Assembly: GCA_012744475.1 (NCBI GenBank) | Contig: JAAYBV010000067.1 | Span: 62,001 to 126,000 of the forward strand | Reading direction: 5' to 3' | DNA length: 64,000 nucleotides | DNA from: Phycisphaerae bacterium | GTDB taxonomy: Bacteria; Planctomycetota; Phycisphaerae; Sedimentisphaerales; Anaerobacaceae | Position numbers and translations under genes: made by a program | The notes under the pieces: generated by a model | Database searches by the model: none | Told to the model about the DNA's origin: nothing | The model's input: only the letters and a program-made list of their open reading frames with translations | In this document: positions 47,010 through 55,178 of the stretch, in pieces | Position numbering within the stretch: position 1 is the stretch's first letter | How the letters are laid out: each line of letters starts with the position of its first letter

Positions 47010-49140
47010 GGATGCGTCCTTTTGCGGAACCCGTGTGAGGTTTCCCGTGGATCGGGATCTTGATGGTGAAGGTCGTCCCCTTGCCCGCTTCGCTCTCGAC
47101 CGACAGATGACCGCCGTGCTGACGTACGATGATGTCGTACGATATGTGCAGTCCCAAGCCTGTGCCCTGGCCGACGGGCTTGGTCGTGAAGAACGGATCG
47201 AATACCCGGTTCAGGTTCTCCGTCGGAATCCCGGGCCCGTCGTCCGCTATGGTGCAGACCACATCGTCCCCTTCCCGATAGGTCCGAATCATGATGTTCC
47301 CTGTCGTGTTCCTCTGCTGCAAGCCAATCGCCTGCGCCGCATTGACCAGGATGTTCAGAATCACCTGGTTGATCTCGCCTGAGTTGCACCGAACCTCGGG
47401 AATGTCCCCCAGATCGGTGGTCACGCAGGATTTCTCCGTCAGTTCATTGTTCGCGATGGCCAGGGTGGATCGAATCCCCTCGTTCAGATTGAACGACGCG
47501 ACGTCGTGCACCTGGTCGATGCGAGAGAAGGTCCGCAGGTTTCGAACAATGCGCAGCACCCGGTTCATTCCTTCCTGCGAATCATCGAGCAGACTCTCAA
47601 CGTCGGTGCAGATATGATCGATGTCCAGCTCGCTTCGGATGTCCTGGATCGCACGGGCGTGTTCCTCGAACAGCGCATTTCCGGTCTGCGCCATTTCCTG
47701 GATGTGCCGGTCGTAGACCCCCAGGAACTCGATCAGACTGGTGACATACTCCTGAAGGGCATGCGAGTTGCCGACCACGTAGCACATGGGATTGTTGATC
47801 TCGTGGGCGATGCCAGCCGCCAACTGCCCGATGGACGCCATCTTCTCGCTCTGGACCAGGTACCTCTGCGTCTCTCGAAGCCGGCGATTGGTCTCCTCCA
47901 TCTCCGCGTTGGCCGCCCGCAACCGTTCTTCATTCTGGATTCTCTCGGTGAAATCCTCGAAGACGCACAGGATACCGTCCGCCTGCTGGTAATCGTCCTT
48001 GACAGGGGTCTTCAGCACTCGGGTGACTCTCTCCTGGCCGTCGACAGGACGCCGCGAGAGGACCTCGATGGTCTCGCCGTGCTCGATCACGCTGCGGTCG
48101 CTGGTCACATACCGATCCGCCACTTCCCGCGGGTACAGGTCGTACTCGTTCCGGCCGATGATCTGCTCGACGGTGCGATGAAGGCTCTCGGCATACTTCT
48201 CATTGCAGTAGAGAATCCTGGAGTCCCTGTCCTTGAGCACGACCTTCTGCGGCAGGTTCGTGATGAGAGTCTTGAAGATCTGCTCGCTCCTTCGGGACTT
48301 CTCCACTTCCTGGCGCAGACGCCTGCCCGATTCCAGCAGGGAATTCTCGTATCGGATCAGCTTCCGCGAGAACCGATGCGAAACGCCGGTCGCAATCACA
48401 GCCATCACCAGGGTGATCACCAGCGTGAACCACAGCAGCAGACCCATGATGTGATGCATATTCGCCCTGGCCGTTTCCACCTGCGCCGCGACGAGTCCTT
48501 CGATGTGGTCGGCATAGGCGCCGGACCCCATCGCCCAGTTCCATGGCGGAAAGAACCGGACATAGGTGACCTTGGGGTATCCCACCTGCGAGGCCTTTCC
48601 ATCCACCACTCTGGGCCAGTAATACTGGATCATGCCGGAGCCTTGCTCTACGCAGATATCGCTGATCTCTTCGCCTACGTTCACGGACTGGATTCCTGCG
48701 ACGGCCGGATGCCCCAAGGGATAGATCTCGCCGCGATAGTAGATTTCCTGGATGCGCTCCAGGTCCACCACGCGGTGCGCCGACTGCCCCACGAAGCTTT
48801 TGTCCGGGTGCACCACCATGACTTCGTTGGCCCGATCCGTGCGGTCGATCCGCATCACGAAGACATAGCTATCCTGATTCTGACTGATGGACGCGATGGC
48901 TTTCGTGCAGGCGTCCTGCCCAAGGCCTTCGTCGTAGTAGTGGTTGGCGACATCCCAGGCGGCGTCGATGCGCACCTTCAGCTCGTCAACGATCTGCGCC
49001 ATCTGGATCTGTCGGACTTCAGCTTCCCACGACACGAGCTCCCGCCGCAGCACACTGGACAGGCTGAGATACAGAAACAGCCCGCTCACAGCGAGCGGAG
49101 ACAGGGTGATGATGACCAGGATGTACGGTCTTTTGAACAT
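46981..49140 (-). CDS. Sensor histidine kinase with Cache and PAS domains
   Basis: The 719-residue membrane kinase has two membrane helices (about residues 7-27 and 235-256). Between them is a single-Cache-type sensor domain with the motif WNWAMGSGAYADHIE. A PAS domain follows (VVLKDRDSRILYCNEKYAES), then a coiled linker. The phospho-acceptor His is in QLAAGIAHEINNPM, and the ATPase domain is NAAQAIGL, DDGPGIPTENLNRVFDPFFT and GTGLGLHISYDI. Cache sensors bind small organic acids or similar. It overlaps the response regulator gene by 29 bp. The signal is unknown. Confidence 0.93.
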   Translation of the reverse strand: MFKRPYILVIITLSPLAVSGLFLYLSLSSVLRRELVSWEAEVRQIQMAQIVDELKVRIDAAWDVANHYYDEGLGQDACTKAIASISQNQDSYVFVMRIDRTDRANEVMVVHPDKSFVGQSAHRVVDLERIQEIYYRGEIYPLGHPAVAGIQSVNVGEEISDICVEQGSGMIQYYWPRVVDGKASQVGYPKVTYVRFFPPWNWAMGSGAYADHIEGLVAAQVETARANMHHIMGLLLWFTLVITLVMAVIATGVSHRFSRKLIRYENSLLESGRRLRQEVEKSRRSEQIFKTLITNLPQKVVLKDRDSRILYCNEKYAESLHRTVEQIIGRNEYDLYPREVADRYVTSDRSVIEHGETIEVLSRRPVDGQERVTRVLKTPVKDDYQQADGILCVFEDFTERIQNEERLRAANAEMEETNRRLRETQRYLVQSEKMASIGQLAAGIAHEINNPMCYVVGNSHALQEYVTSLIEFLGVYDRHIQEMAQTGNALFEEHARAIQDIRSELDIDHICTDVESLLDDSQEGMNRVLRIVRNLRTFSRIDQVHDVASFNLNEGIRSTLAIANNELTEKSCVTTDLGDIPEVRCNSGEINQVILNILVNAAQAIGLQQRNTTGNIMIRTYREGDDVVCTIADDGPGIPTENLNRVFDPFFTTKPVGQGTGLGLHISYDIIVRQHGGHLSVESEAGKGTTFTIKIPIHGKPHTGSAKGRIHERENSAVC

Positions 49141-49744
49141 CGTGCGTCATTCCATCGTCTTACGATTCGGCAAGACCGGATCGGCCGACAGCGGTCCCAC
49201 GGCGGCGCTGATTCCGGCCGAGGGCACACCGGGCGTCATGTTTCCTGAGGCGGCGCTCCATGATGTCAAGACACCATGGAGTCGGATCCGTGTCCTGGAT
49301 GTGCGAGCCTGACATCGCTCTCAAGGAGGCATCTTCGTCATGCTCTCAGGTTCAGTCGAAGGCGTATCGACGATGTACTCAAACCCCCAAAAGTACCGAA
49401 CTGTCATCGACAATGCGGGCACCTTGCGTTGCCCTTCTTCGGCCGTGTCCTCTACCGAGATTTGCGAATAATCCTTATTTTGCCGTTTTCTCAGATAGAA
49501 AGGACCCCAGACAGGAACACCGCGTCCGTTTATCGGACACAAAACCCCCGGTCGCACGAACGCGCAGCGGGATTCGCGGCGGCCGCAAGGCGATCCGGCC
49601 GCACAAGACAGGACGAAATGCTGGAGCTCTGCTCGTGCCCCCTGCCGGCGCCTCGCATCCACTTTGCGTTCCCTGTCTGTGGCCCATATAATGTCCGACG
49701 GTCAATGACTCGATCGACGGGATAGCCTCGGCGCGACGTCGGAT
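49141..49744. other. Intergenic stretch between divergent genes
   Basis: About 600 bp without a supported gene. It holds a weak 7-bp hairpin near 49256 and a promoter at 49664-49692. A leftward open frame here has no family features. Confidence 0.45.
49664..49692 (+). promoter_or_regulatory. Sigma70-type promoter for the radical SAM gene
   Basis: TTGCGT (49664-49669) and a perfect TATAAT (49687-49692) are 17 bp apart; the leader is about 45 nt. Confidence 0.6.
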
Positions 49745-51226
49745 ATGATACAGGACACAACCATCTTGGACTGCTACACGGACGAACCGGCCGGACTGGG
49801 CGTCCCTCCGTTTGTCGGCGTCTGGCCTCGTTATGTCGCCGGCCTTTCCGAGCGGGAGCCGACGTACCTGACCATCGACGATCTGAGGTGGATTCGCTAC
49901 CTGGAGCACAGGCCCGACGCGGTGATCGACCCGCCGGTCGGCAGAACTCACATCGAGGCGTTGAACCACACGCGCAAGGCCGAAGAGATCCGTCACATCC
50001 TCGAAACCACCGAACGGCTCGTCATCATCGCAGGCGTTCAGACGCCGGGCAAGTATCTCAGCGCCCGCCCGGGCACACTGCGAGAGGTCAATAAGCTGCT
50101 GACGTCGTTCGCAGTCCGTAAGGTCCTCACGGGCCCCGTCCTGACCGCGGGCACGCAGGTTCGAGGCGGCGTGCGTCCGCAACTGCCCCAAGCGGAAGAC
50201 TACGAAGAGCTGCGCCCGTTCGTCTTCGACTCCTACGAGGAGCTTCAGCCATTCGCGCTGCGCGGGGCGACGCTGATCGGGCAGATGCCCAACATGCCCA
50301 ATCGGATCGCGGAGATCGAGACCGGCCGGGGCTGCCCGCGAGAGAAGGGCTGCTCGTTCTGCACCGAGCCGCTCAAGCATGCTGTGCAGTGGCGAACGGC
50401 GCGGCACATCACAGAGGAGGTCCGGACGCTGATGGATCTGGGCGTACGGGCCTTCCGGCTGGGCAAGCAATCGTGTATCTACAGCTACGAGGGGGGCGAT
50501 CCGCAGAAGATCGAGGCGATGCTTTCGGCCCTGGCGATGCTGAAGCCGGCCGTGCTGCACATCGACAACGCCAACCCGGCCATGGTCGATGAGCGGCGCA
50601 CCGAGCTGTTTGTCCGATACCTCACGCCGGGCAGCACCGCCGCGATGGGCATCGAATCATTCGACCCCCAGGTGACGCGTGCCAACAACCTCAACTGCCC
50701 ATACGAGATGGCCTTCGAGGCCATTCGGACCATCAATCGAATCGGAGGCGTGCGGGGTGAGAACGGGTGCCACGCCCTGCTGCCCGGCATCAACATCCTG
50801 CTCGGCCTGGCGGAGGAGACGGCCCAGACTCTGGACCGCAACCTCGCGGCGTTACAGCAAATCGTCGATGAAGGACTGCTCGTCAGGCGGATCAACATCC
50901 GGCAGGTCGTGCCTTTCCCTGGAACAGCCCTTTACGAACAAGCCGGGCAACGGTATCTGCGAAGGAACCGTCGATACTATCGTGCCTTCATCGACGAAGT
51001 CCGCGAGGAAATCGACAGGCCCATGCTCGAGAGGCTGTTCCCGATCGGGACGGTGCTCAAGGACTTGTGCAGCGAGGTCCACAACGGCGGCACGACTTTC
51101 CTGCGACAGATCGGCAGCTATCCGATCCTCGTAGCCGTTGCCGAACGCCTGCCTCTCGGCGAACGGTTCGATGCTCGCGTCACAGGCTATATGCGTCGCA
51201 GTCTCACCGCCGAAAGGGTCCGCTGA
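49745..51226 (+). CDS. Radical SAM protein, COG1031-like (mostly archaeal type)
   Basis: The 493-residue protein has an iron-sulfur motif with unusual spacing: CPREKGCSFC, that is C-x5-C-x2-C, inside ETGRGCPREKGCSFCTEPLK. That layout and the surrounding residues match the COG1031 group, common in methanogenic archaea and otherwise little studied. A long N-terminal region (residues 1-195) precedes the radical SAM domain (TGPVLTAGTQVRGGVRPQLP). Later motifs are MGIESFDPQVTRANNL and RQVVPFPGTALYEQAG, typical of the radical SAM barrel end. The reaction is unknown. It may have come by transfer from archaea; this needs a tree. Confidence 0.8.
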   Translation: MIQDTTILDCYTDEPAGLGVPPFVGVWPRYVAGLSEREPTYLTIDDLRWIRYLEHRPDAVIDPPVGRTHIEALNHTRKAEEIRHILETTERLVIIAGVQTPGKYLSARPGTLREVNKLLTSFAVRKVLTGPVLTAGTQVRGGVRPQLPQAEDYEELRPFVFDSYEELQPFALRGATLIGQMPNMPNRIAEIETGRGCPREKGCSFCTEPLKHAVQWRTARHITEEVRTLMDLGVRAFRLGKQSCIYSYEGGDPQKIEAMLSALAMLKPAVLHIDNANPAMVDERRTELFVRYLTPGSTAAMGIESFDPQVTRANNLNCPYEMAFEAIRTINRIGGVRGENGCHALLPGINILLGLAEETAQTLDRNLAALQQIVDEGLLVRRINIRQVVPFPGTALYEQAGQRYLRRNRRYYRAFIDEVREEIDRPMLERLFPIGTVLKDLCSEVHNGGTTFLRQIGSYPILVAVAERLPLGERFDARVTGYMRRSLTAERVR

Positions 51227-51232
51227 CGCCGA

Positions 51233-51733
51233 CTACGGCCAGACGCCTGCCCGGTGAAGCTGAAGTGTCAATTCACGAATGCGGTCCTCCGCCTTCTTCG
51301 CCCGTTCGGCCGCATCGTCCCGTTCCTTCTGAGTCTCTTGCAGCGAGAGGAACTCCTTGAGCTTGGCGGCCTCCAGGCCGGTGGTCTGGAGCCTGCTGTC
51401 CAGCTCCCGCAGCTTCTCGTTGGCAACCGCCACCTGCCCGATCAGCGTATCGCGTTCCTGCTTCAGGGCAGCCAACTCACATCGCACCTGCTCCAGAAGC
51501 CGGCCGGTTTCCACCGCCTCCGCACGGAGCGAGGTGTTGTCCTGTCGAGCCGATTCCAGGGTCGCCGCAAGTTCGGAGATGAGTTTGGTCTTGCCGGCGT
51601 TGGCCACGGCCAACTCGTCCCTGGCCATAACGTGATGGAGTTGAGGTGCCGCCATCGTCGTACTGAACACGACGATGACGCTCAACGCAATGACCCACCC
51701 TTCCAGCACCGACAGGTTCTCTTCCGTCATCAT
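51233..51733 (-). CDS. Membrane-anchored coiled-coil protein, function unknown
   Basis: The 166-residue protein has one N-terminal helix (WVIALSVIVVFSTTMAAPQL), then a long coiled coil over most of the rest (LAATLESARQDNTSLRAEAV, LKQERDTLIGQVAVANEKLR). No enzymatic motif is visible. It converges on the radical SAM gene with 6 bp between stops. It may form part of an envelope or division-linked scaffold, but the sequence gives no specific clue. Confidence 0.7.
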   Translation of the reverse strand: MMTEENLSVLEGWVIALSVIVVFSTTMAAPQLHHVMARDELAVANAGKTKLISELAATLESARQDNTSLRAEAVETGRLLEQVRCELAALKQERDTLIGQVAVANEKLRELDSRLQTTGLEAAKLKEFLSLQETQKERDDAAERAKKAEDRIRELTLQLHRAGVWP

Positions 51734-52134
51734 GCCTCGAATCCTAAGCCATCCGGTGTTGCCAGCTTCTCGGTTTCTCTCCTATCGGTCATTTCGCCGG
51801 GCGACTGCGGGATTCGGGCAGCCAAAACGCCGGCGTTCTCCTTTCCACCAAGTCACAAGAAGGATGGTGTTGCGTCCGGATGCCATTCAAACCGCCGTTT
51901 CCGGGCTGATAAGGGCACTGTCCGGCAGGAGTGAAACATCGAGCGGTTGTCTGTCGCCACGCCGCGGCGAAAGATATCGGACAACACCATCGCTGTGGAC
52001 GCCCGATAATAGCACTGAGTGCCTCAGACACGACACGGCCCGGAGACTCGTGCCAGACAGATGCTTCACCTGCAGGCTCGGCGTCGGAGCATTGACGCGG
52101 CCACGCAGCAGCAGTATAGTAGTCTCCTCCAGAT
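51734..52134. other. Intergenic stretch with the tRNA promoter
   Basis: About 400 bp with no supported gene. The only clear signal is the tRNA promoter at 52092-52120. Confidence 0.45.
52092..52120 (+). promoter_or_regulatory. tRNA-Arg promoter
   Basis: TTGACG (52092-52097) and TATAGT (52115-52120) are 17 bp apart, and the mature tRNA begins 14 bp further on. Confidence 0.75.
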
Positions 52135-52208
52135 GCGCCCGTAGCTCAGTAGGATAGAGCACCGGTTTCCTAAACCGGGGGTCACAGGTTCGAATCCTGT
52201 CGGGCGTA
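52135..52208 (+). tRNA. tRNA-Arg (anticodon CCU)
   Basis: A full cloverleaf is visible: acceptor GCGCCCG with CGGGCGT (one G-U pair at 1:72), D arm GCTC...GAGC, anticodon stem CCGGT with ACCGG and loop TTCCTAA (anticodon CCT, reading AGG), T arm ACAGG with CCTGT and loop TTCGAAT, discriminator A. The 3' CCA is not encoded. It is 74 nt. No integrase lies nearby. Confidence 0.96.
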
Positions 52209-52403
52209 GTCGCCGGAATATGCGCGAGCCTGCGTCAGGTGGCAATCTGCCGTTTCGTGGTGAAGAACAGCACTCTCGCAACAGGTGGCCAGCGACCCGG
52301 TGGAGGGTATGGGCGAGCGGCGTGCAGAGGTTGCGCCACATTCTGTGCCGCGCGTATGGACTGCTCGTGCCGGAGAGCTTTGGAGAAAAAAATCCTCTCG
52401 AAA

Positions 52404-53585
52404 TCACATGCTCAGAGGATGCCTGCGGTTCTCCAGCGGCAGTCGGACAGGCGCCTTGAGCCGGTGCGATTCGTACACCGCCAGAATCATCTCCAGTGCC
52501 GCCCGTCCATCGTACATACTGCCTTTGGGCTGGGTGTCGGTCTCGATGGCTCGAATCAGGTCCAGTGCAATCAGACGATTGCCGTACGCCTGATTCGGAT
52601 CGCTGAGGGGTTCCGGCTTGTCGACGCCGTCGCTGGATATCCGCTTCCACGGCGCCTTGCTGCGCCCAGGTTGCCAGGATGGGTCCTCCACGTACCAGAT
52701 CTCAGGCACAGCACCCGTGGTCATCGTGAGAATCCCCCTGCTGCCATAGACCTGAAGGCCATATCGGGCCGAGGCGCCCTGTCGGGCACGATGCGTGGAG
52801 AAGTAGCCTGTTGTCATCCCATCGAAGCCGTACATCGCGTGAATCTCGTCTCCGGCGAGGGGACCTATTCCTTCCGCACCGTCGCGAACATCGTCTCTCG
52901 TGACAGCATGCCCATCGGACCTCACCTGCGCGAAGCACCATTGTGCGTTGCCCGCGACAAACCGCATCAGATCCATGACGTGAGTCCCGAGCACCATGAG
53001 GTCTTCACCGCCGCCACGACGGTCCTCTTTGCCCCGGCCCCGCAACTCAAGAATGTCCCCCAGCGATCCGTCTGCGATCATCTTCTGCGCGTGGGCCAGC
53101 GCCGGGCCATAGCGGGTCTGATGGGCAATCGCCAGCTTCAGGTTCCGTTTCTCCAGAGCGGCAATCATCTCGTCCGCCTGTTCGAGAGTCTGACACATCG
53201 GCTTTTCGAGAAAGACATGGCAACCCGTCTCGGCGCAGGCCAGCACCATGTCACGATGACAGTCCAGCCAACGAGGGGCCACGCTCACGATTTGCGGCCG
53301 CTCCATCTCCAGCATCCGTCGGTAGTCGGAATAGCTTGCCGGGGCACGGAGCCGACGAGCCGCCGCGGCGCAGCCCTCGGGGTCCGGGTCAGCCACTGCC
53401 ACCACTTCAACCTGGTCCAGGCCATTCCACACAACGTCCAGTCCGTGGCCGTAGTTTCCTTGCCCTGTCCTGCCGATGATTGCCACTCGATACTTCGCCG
53501 CTCCCGGCCCGGCAACACTTCTTCGGCTCCCCGGCAAGGTGGCCAACGCAAATGCCGAAGCCGTAATGAAATCCCGCCGTCTCAC
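52404..53585 (-). CDS. Tat-exported Gfo/Idh/MocA-family oxidoreductase
   Basis: The 393-residue protein has a twin-arginine type signal (RRRDFITASAFALATLPG), followed by a Rossmann domain (YRVAIIGRTGQGNYGHGLDV, CGCHVFLEKPM-like motif TGCHVFLEKPMC) and the family's C-terminal beta domain. The EKP motif is present. Gfo/Idh/MocA proteins oxidise or rearrange sugars using a bound NAD(P). I chose GTG 53585, with GGAG upstream, because the signal peptide begins there; the frame upstream is not signal-like. It is 84 bp after the second Gfo gene on the same strand. Confidence 0.9.
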   Translation of the reverse strand: MRRRDFITASAFALATLPGSRRSVAGPGAAKYRVAIIGRTGQGNYGHGLDVVWNGLDQVEVVAVADPDPEGCAAAARRLRAPASYSDYRRMLEMERPQIVSVAPRWLDCHRDMVLACAETGCHVFLEKPMCQTLEQADEMIAALEKRNLKLAIAHQTRYGPALAHAQKMIADGSLGDILELRGRGKEDRRGGGEDLMVLGTHVMDLMRFVAGNAQWCFAQVRSDGHAVTRDDVRDGAEGIGPLAGDEIHAMYGFDGMTTGYFSTHRARQGASARYGLQVYGSRGILTMTTGAVPEIWYVEDPSWQPGRSKAPWKRISSDGVDKPEPLSDPNQAYGNRLIALDLIRAIETDTQPKGSMYDGRAALEMILAVYESHRLKAPVRLPLENRRHPLSM

Positions 53586-53669
53586 ATGGTGTCTCCTACA
53601 CAGCCAGCCGTGCGCATTGCCCCCTGTAGGACCCTTCGCCTCCCCAATCACAGCAGAAGCCTGTCAGGA

Positions 53670-54983
53670 TCAGATGCCCTTCGGCACCGCCCAATGGCCG
53701 GCGCGATACGTACGACGCACCAAGCCGTCGGCCTCGCCGTCCCCGATGATCTGCTCCGTCTGTGGATCGAAGTGAATCACCCGCCCGACGCGCGTGGCAA
53801 TGGTGCCCAGATGGGCAAGGGTCCCGGACAGGTGGCCGATCTCGATGTCGGCGTTGGGACGCCGGCCCGTCTTGAGGCAGTCGAGGAAATCGCGGTGGTG
53901 CAGCGTGCCGTCGAGCCGGCCCTTCATCTGGTCGCGAAGCTCGTTGCGAGGCCCGTACAACTGCCAGCCTTCGTGTTTGCCCAGAACCAACAGGCCCTCG
54001 GTGCCGTAGAAGGCGTTGCCGTTCTCATAGCCTTCCTGAACGTAGGGCGACCAAAGGCGCTGCTCATACACCAACTGCTTCCTGCGCGTGCCGGCCGTGC
54101 CGTATTCGAACACGACGTACTGCGTGTCTGGAAACTGTTGGTCATCAGCAAAGAAGTATTTGCCGCCGATTGCGGCTACGGTGTTCGGGTGGGTCTCGAC
54201 GCCCAGGCCCCAACGCGCCAGGTCCATGTCGTGTACACCGTCGTTACCGATGTCGCCCGTCCCGAAAGCCAGGAACCAGCGCCATGACGCGTGCAACAGG
54301 TTGCTCTGATACGGCACCATCGGGGCCGGACCTACCCACAGGTCAAAGTCCAGGTGCGGCGGCGGCTCTTCTGGTTGGCGCTTGCCGATATCGCGGCGCA
54401 ACTGGCTGTTCCACGCTTTTGCGACCAGAACCTCGCCGATCGCACCCTCGCGCAACAGCTCCATCGCCCGCGCGACGTACGCCGCGCTGCGACTCTGCGT
54501 TCCCACCTGGACCGTACGTCCGTAGCGGCGAGCCGCCTCCACCATCAAGCGACCCTCGCGGATGTTGTGAGAACAGGGCTTCTCCACGTAGACGTGCTTG
54601 CCCGCCTGGCAGGCCATAATGGTGGCCGGCGCGTGCCAGTGGTCGGGGGTGGCCACGACCACGGCATCCACTTGCTTGTCGTCGAGCACATGGCGCAAGT
54701 CCGCGACAGTCTTGGGCGCCCGTCCCGTGGCCTGCTCCACCATGCCGGCTGCCTGATTCATCCGATTGGCATCCGGATCACAGACATAGGCCACCTCGAC
54801 GTCCTCTTGCGCGGCGAACGATTTGAGCAACCCGGAGCCGTGCCCGCCCGGGCCGATCATCCCCAGCACGATTCTGTCGTTGGCGCCGGCGGCAGGCCGG
54901 GAGCCAGGGAGGCCGGCCAGCGCCATGGCAGTCGCCAATGTCCCGGATCGCTTCAACAGGCTTCTGCGACTGAGTCTTTCCAT
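53670..54983 (-). CDS. Tat-exported Gfo/Idh/MocA-family oxidoreductase, paralogue
   Basis: About 437 residues with a Tat signal (LSRRSLLKRSGTLATAMALA), a Rossmann motif (LGMIGPGGHGSGLLKSFAAQ), HVYVEKPCSHNIREGRLMVE and the characteristic RTVQVGTQSRSAAYVARAM. The RDFLDCLKTGRRPNADIEIG end is typical of planctomycete secreted Gfo proteins. A start nine bases earlier (MAAMERL) is equally possible. It lies between another Gfo gene and the LamG protein on the same strand, suggesting a sugar-processing unit outside the cytoplasm. Confidence 0.9.
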   Translation of the reverse strand: MERLSRRSLLKRSGTLATAMALAGLPGSRPAAGANDRIVLGMIGPGGHGSGLLKSFAAQEDVEVAYVCDPDANRMNQAAGMVEQATGRAPKTVADLRHVLDDKQVDAVVVATPDHWHAPATIMACQAGKHVYVEKPCSHNIREGRLMVEAARRYGRTVQVGTQSRSAAYVARAMELLREGAIGEVLVAKAWNSQLRRDIGKRQPEEPPPHLDFDLWVGPAPMVPYQSNLLHASWRWFLAFGTGDIGNDGVHDMDLARWGLGVETHPNTVAAIGGKYFFADDQQFPDTQYVVFEYGTAGTRRKQLVYEQRLWSPYVQEGYENGNAFYGTEGLLVLGKHEGWQLYGPRNELRDQMKGRLDGTLHHRDFLDCLKTGRRPNADIEIGHLSGTLAHLGTIATRVGRVIHFDPQTEQIIGDGEADGLVRRTYRAGHWAVPKGI

Positions 54984-55178
54984 AGCAGCCATTGTTACAG
55001 CATCGGCTCCAGAACGCAAGCCTCCGGTATGCGTTTTTCCATCGACGGCGACGCCGCCGCGCACGGTCCGGCAAGAGTTGTTGACAGTTCCGCGTGGAGA
55101 TGCCGCTCAGGGGAATCTCCGGCGTCCGCCGACAATCCCTCGGCGTGGCCGTAGCGTCTCCTGTCATTTGGCGAAACG

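Noticed and set aside
49149-49490. Leftward short protein between kinase and radical SAM gene
   Set aside because: No ribosome site or family features; most of the frame is low-complexity shadow.
52135-52403. tRNA-linked integration site
   Set aside because: No second copy of the tRNA 3' end and no integrase was seen within the window.
52066-52650. Leftward open frame containing GFEPVTPGLGNRCSILLSYGR
   Set aside because: That peptide is the antisense translation of the tRNA-Arg gene, a well-known false protein.
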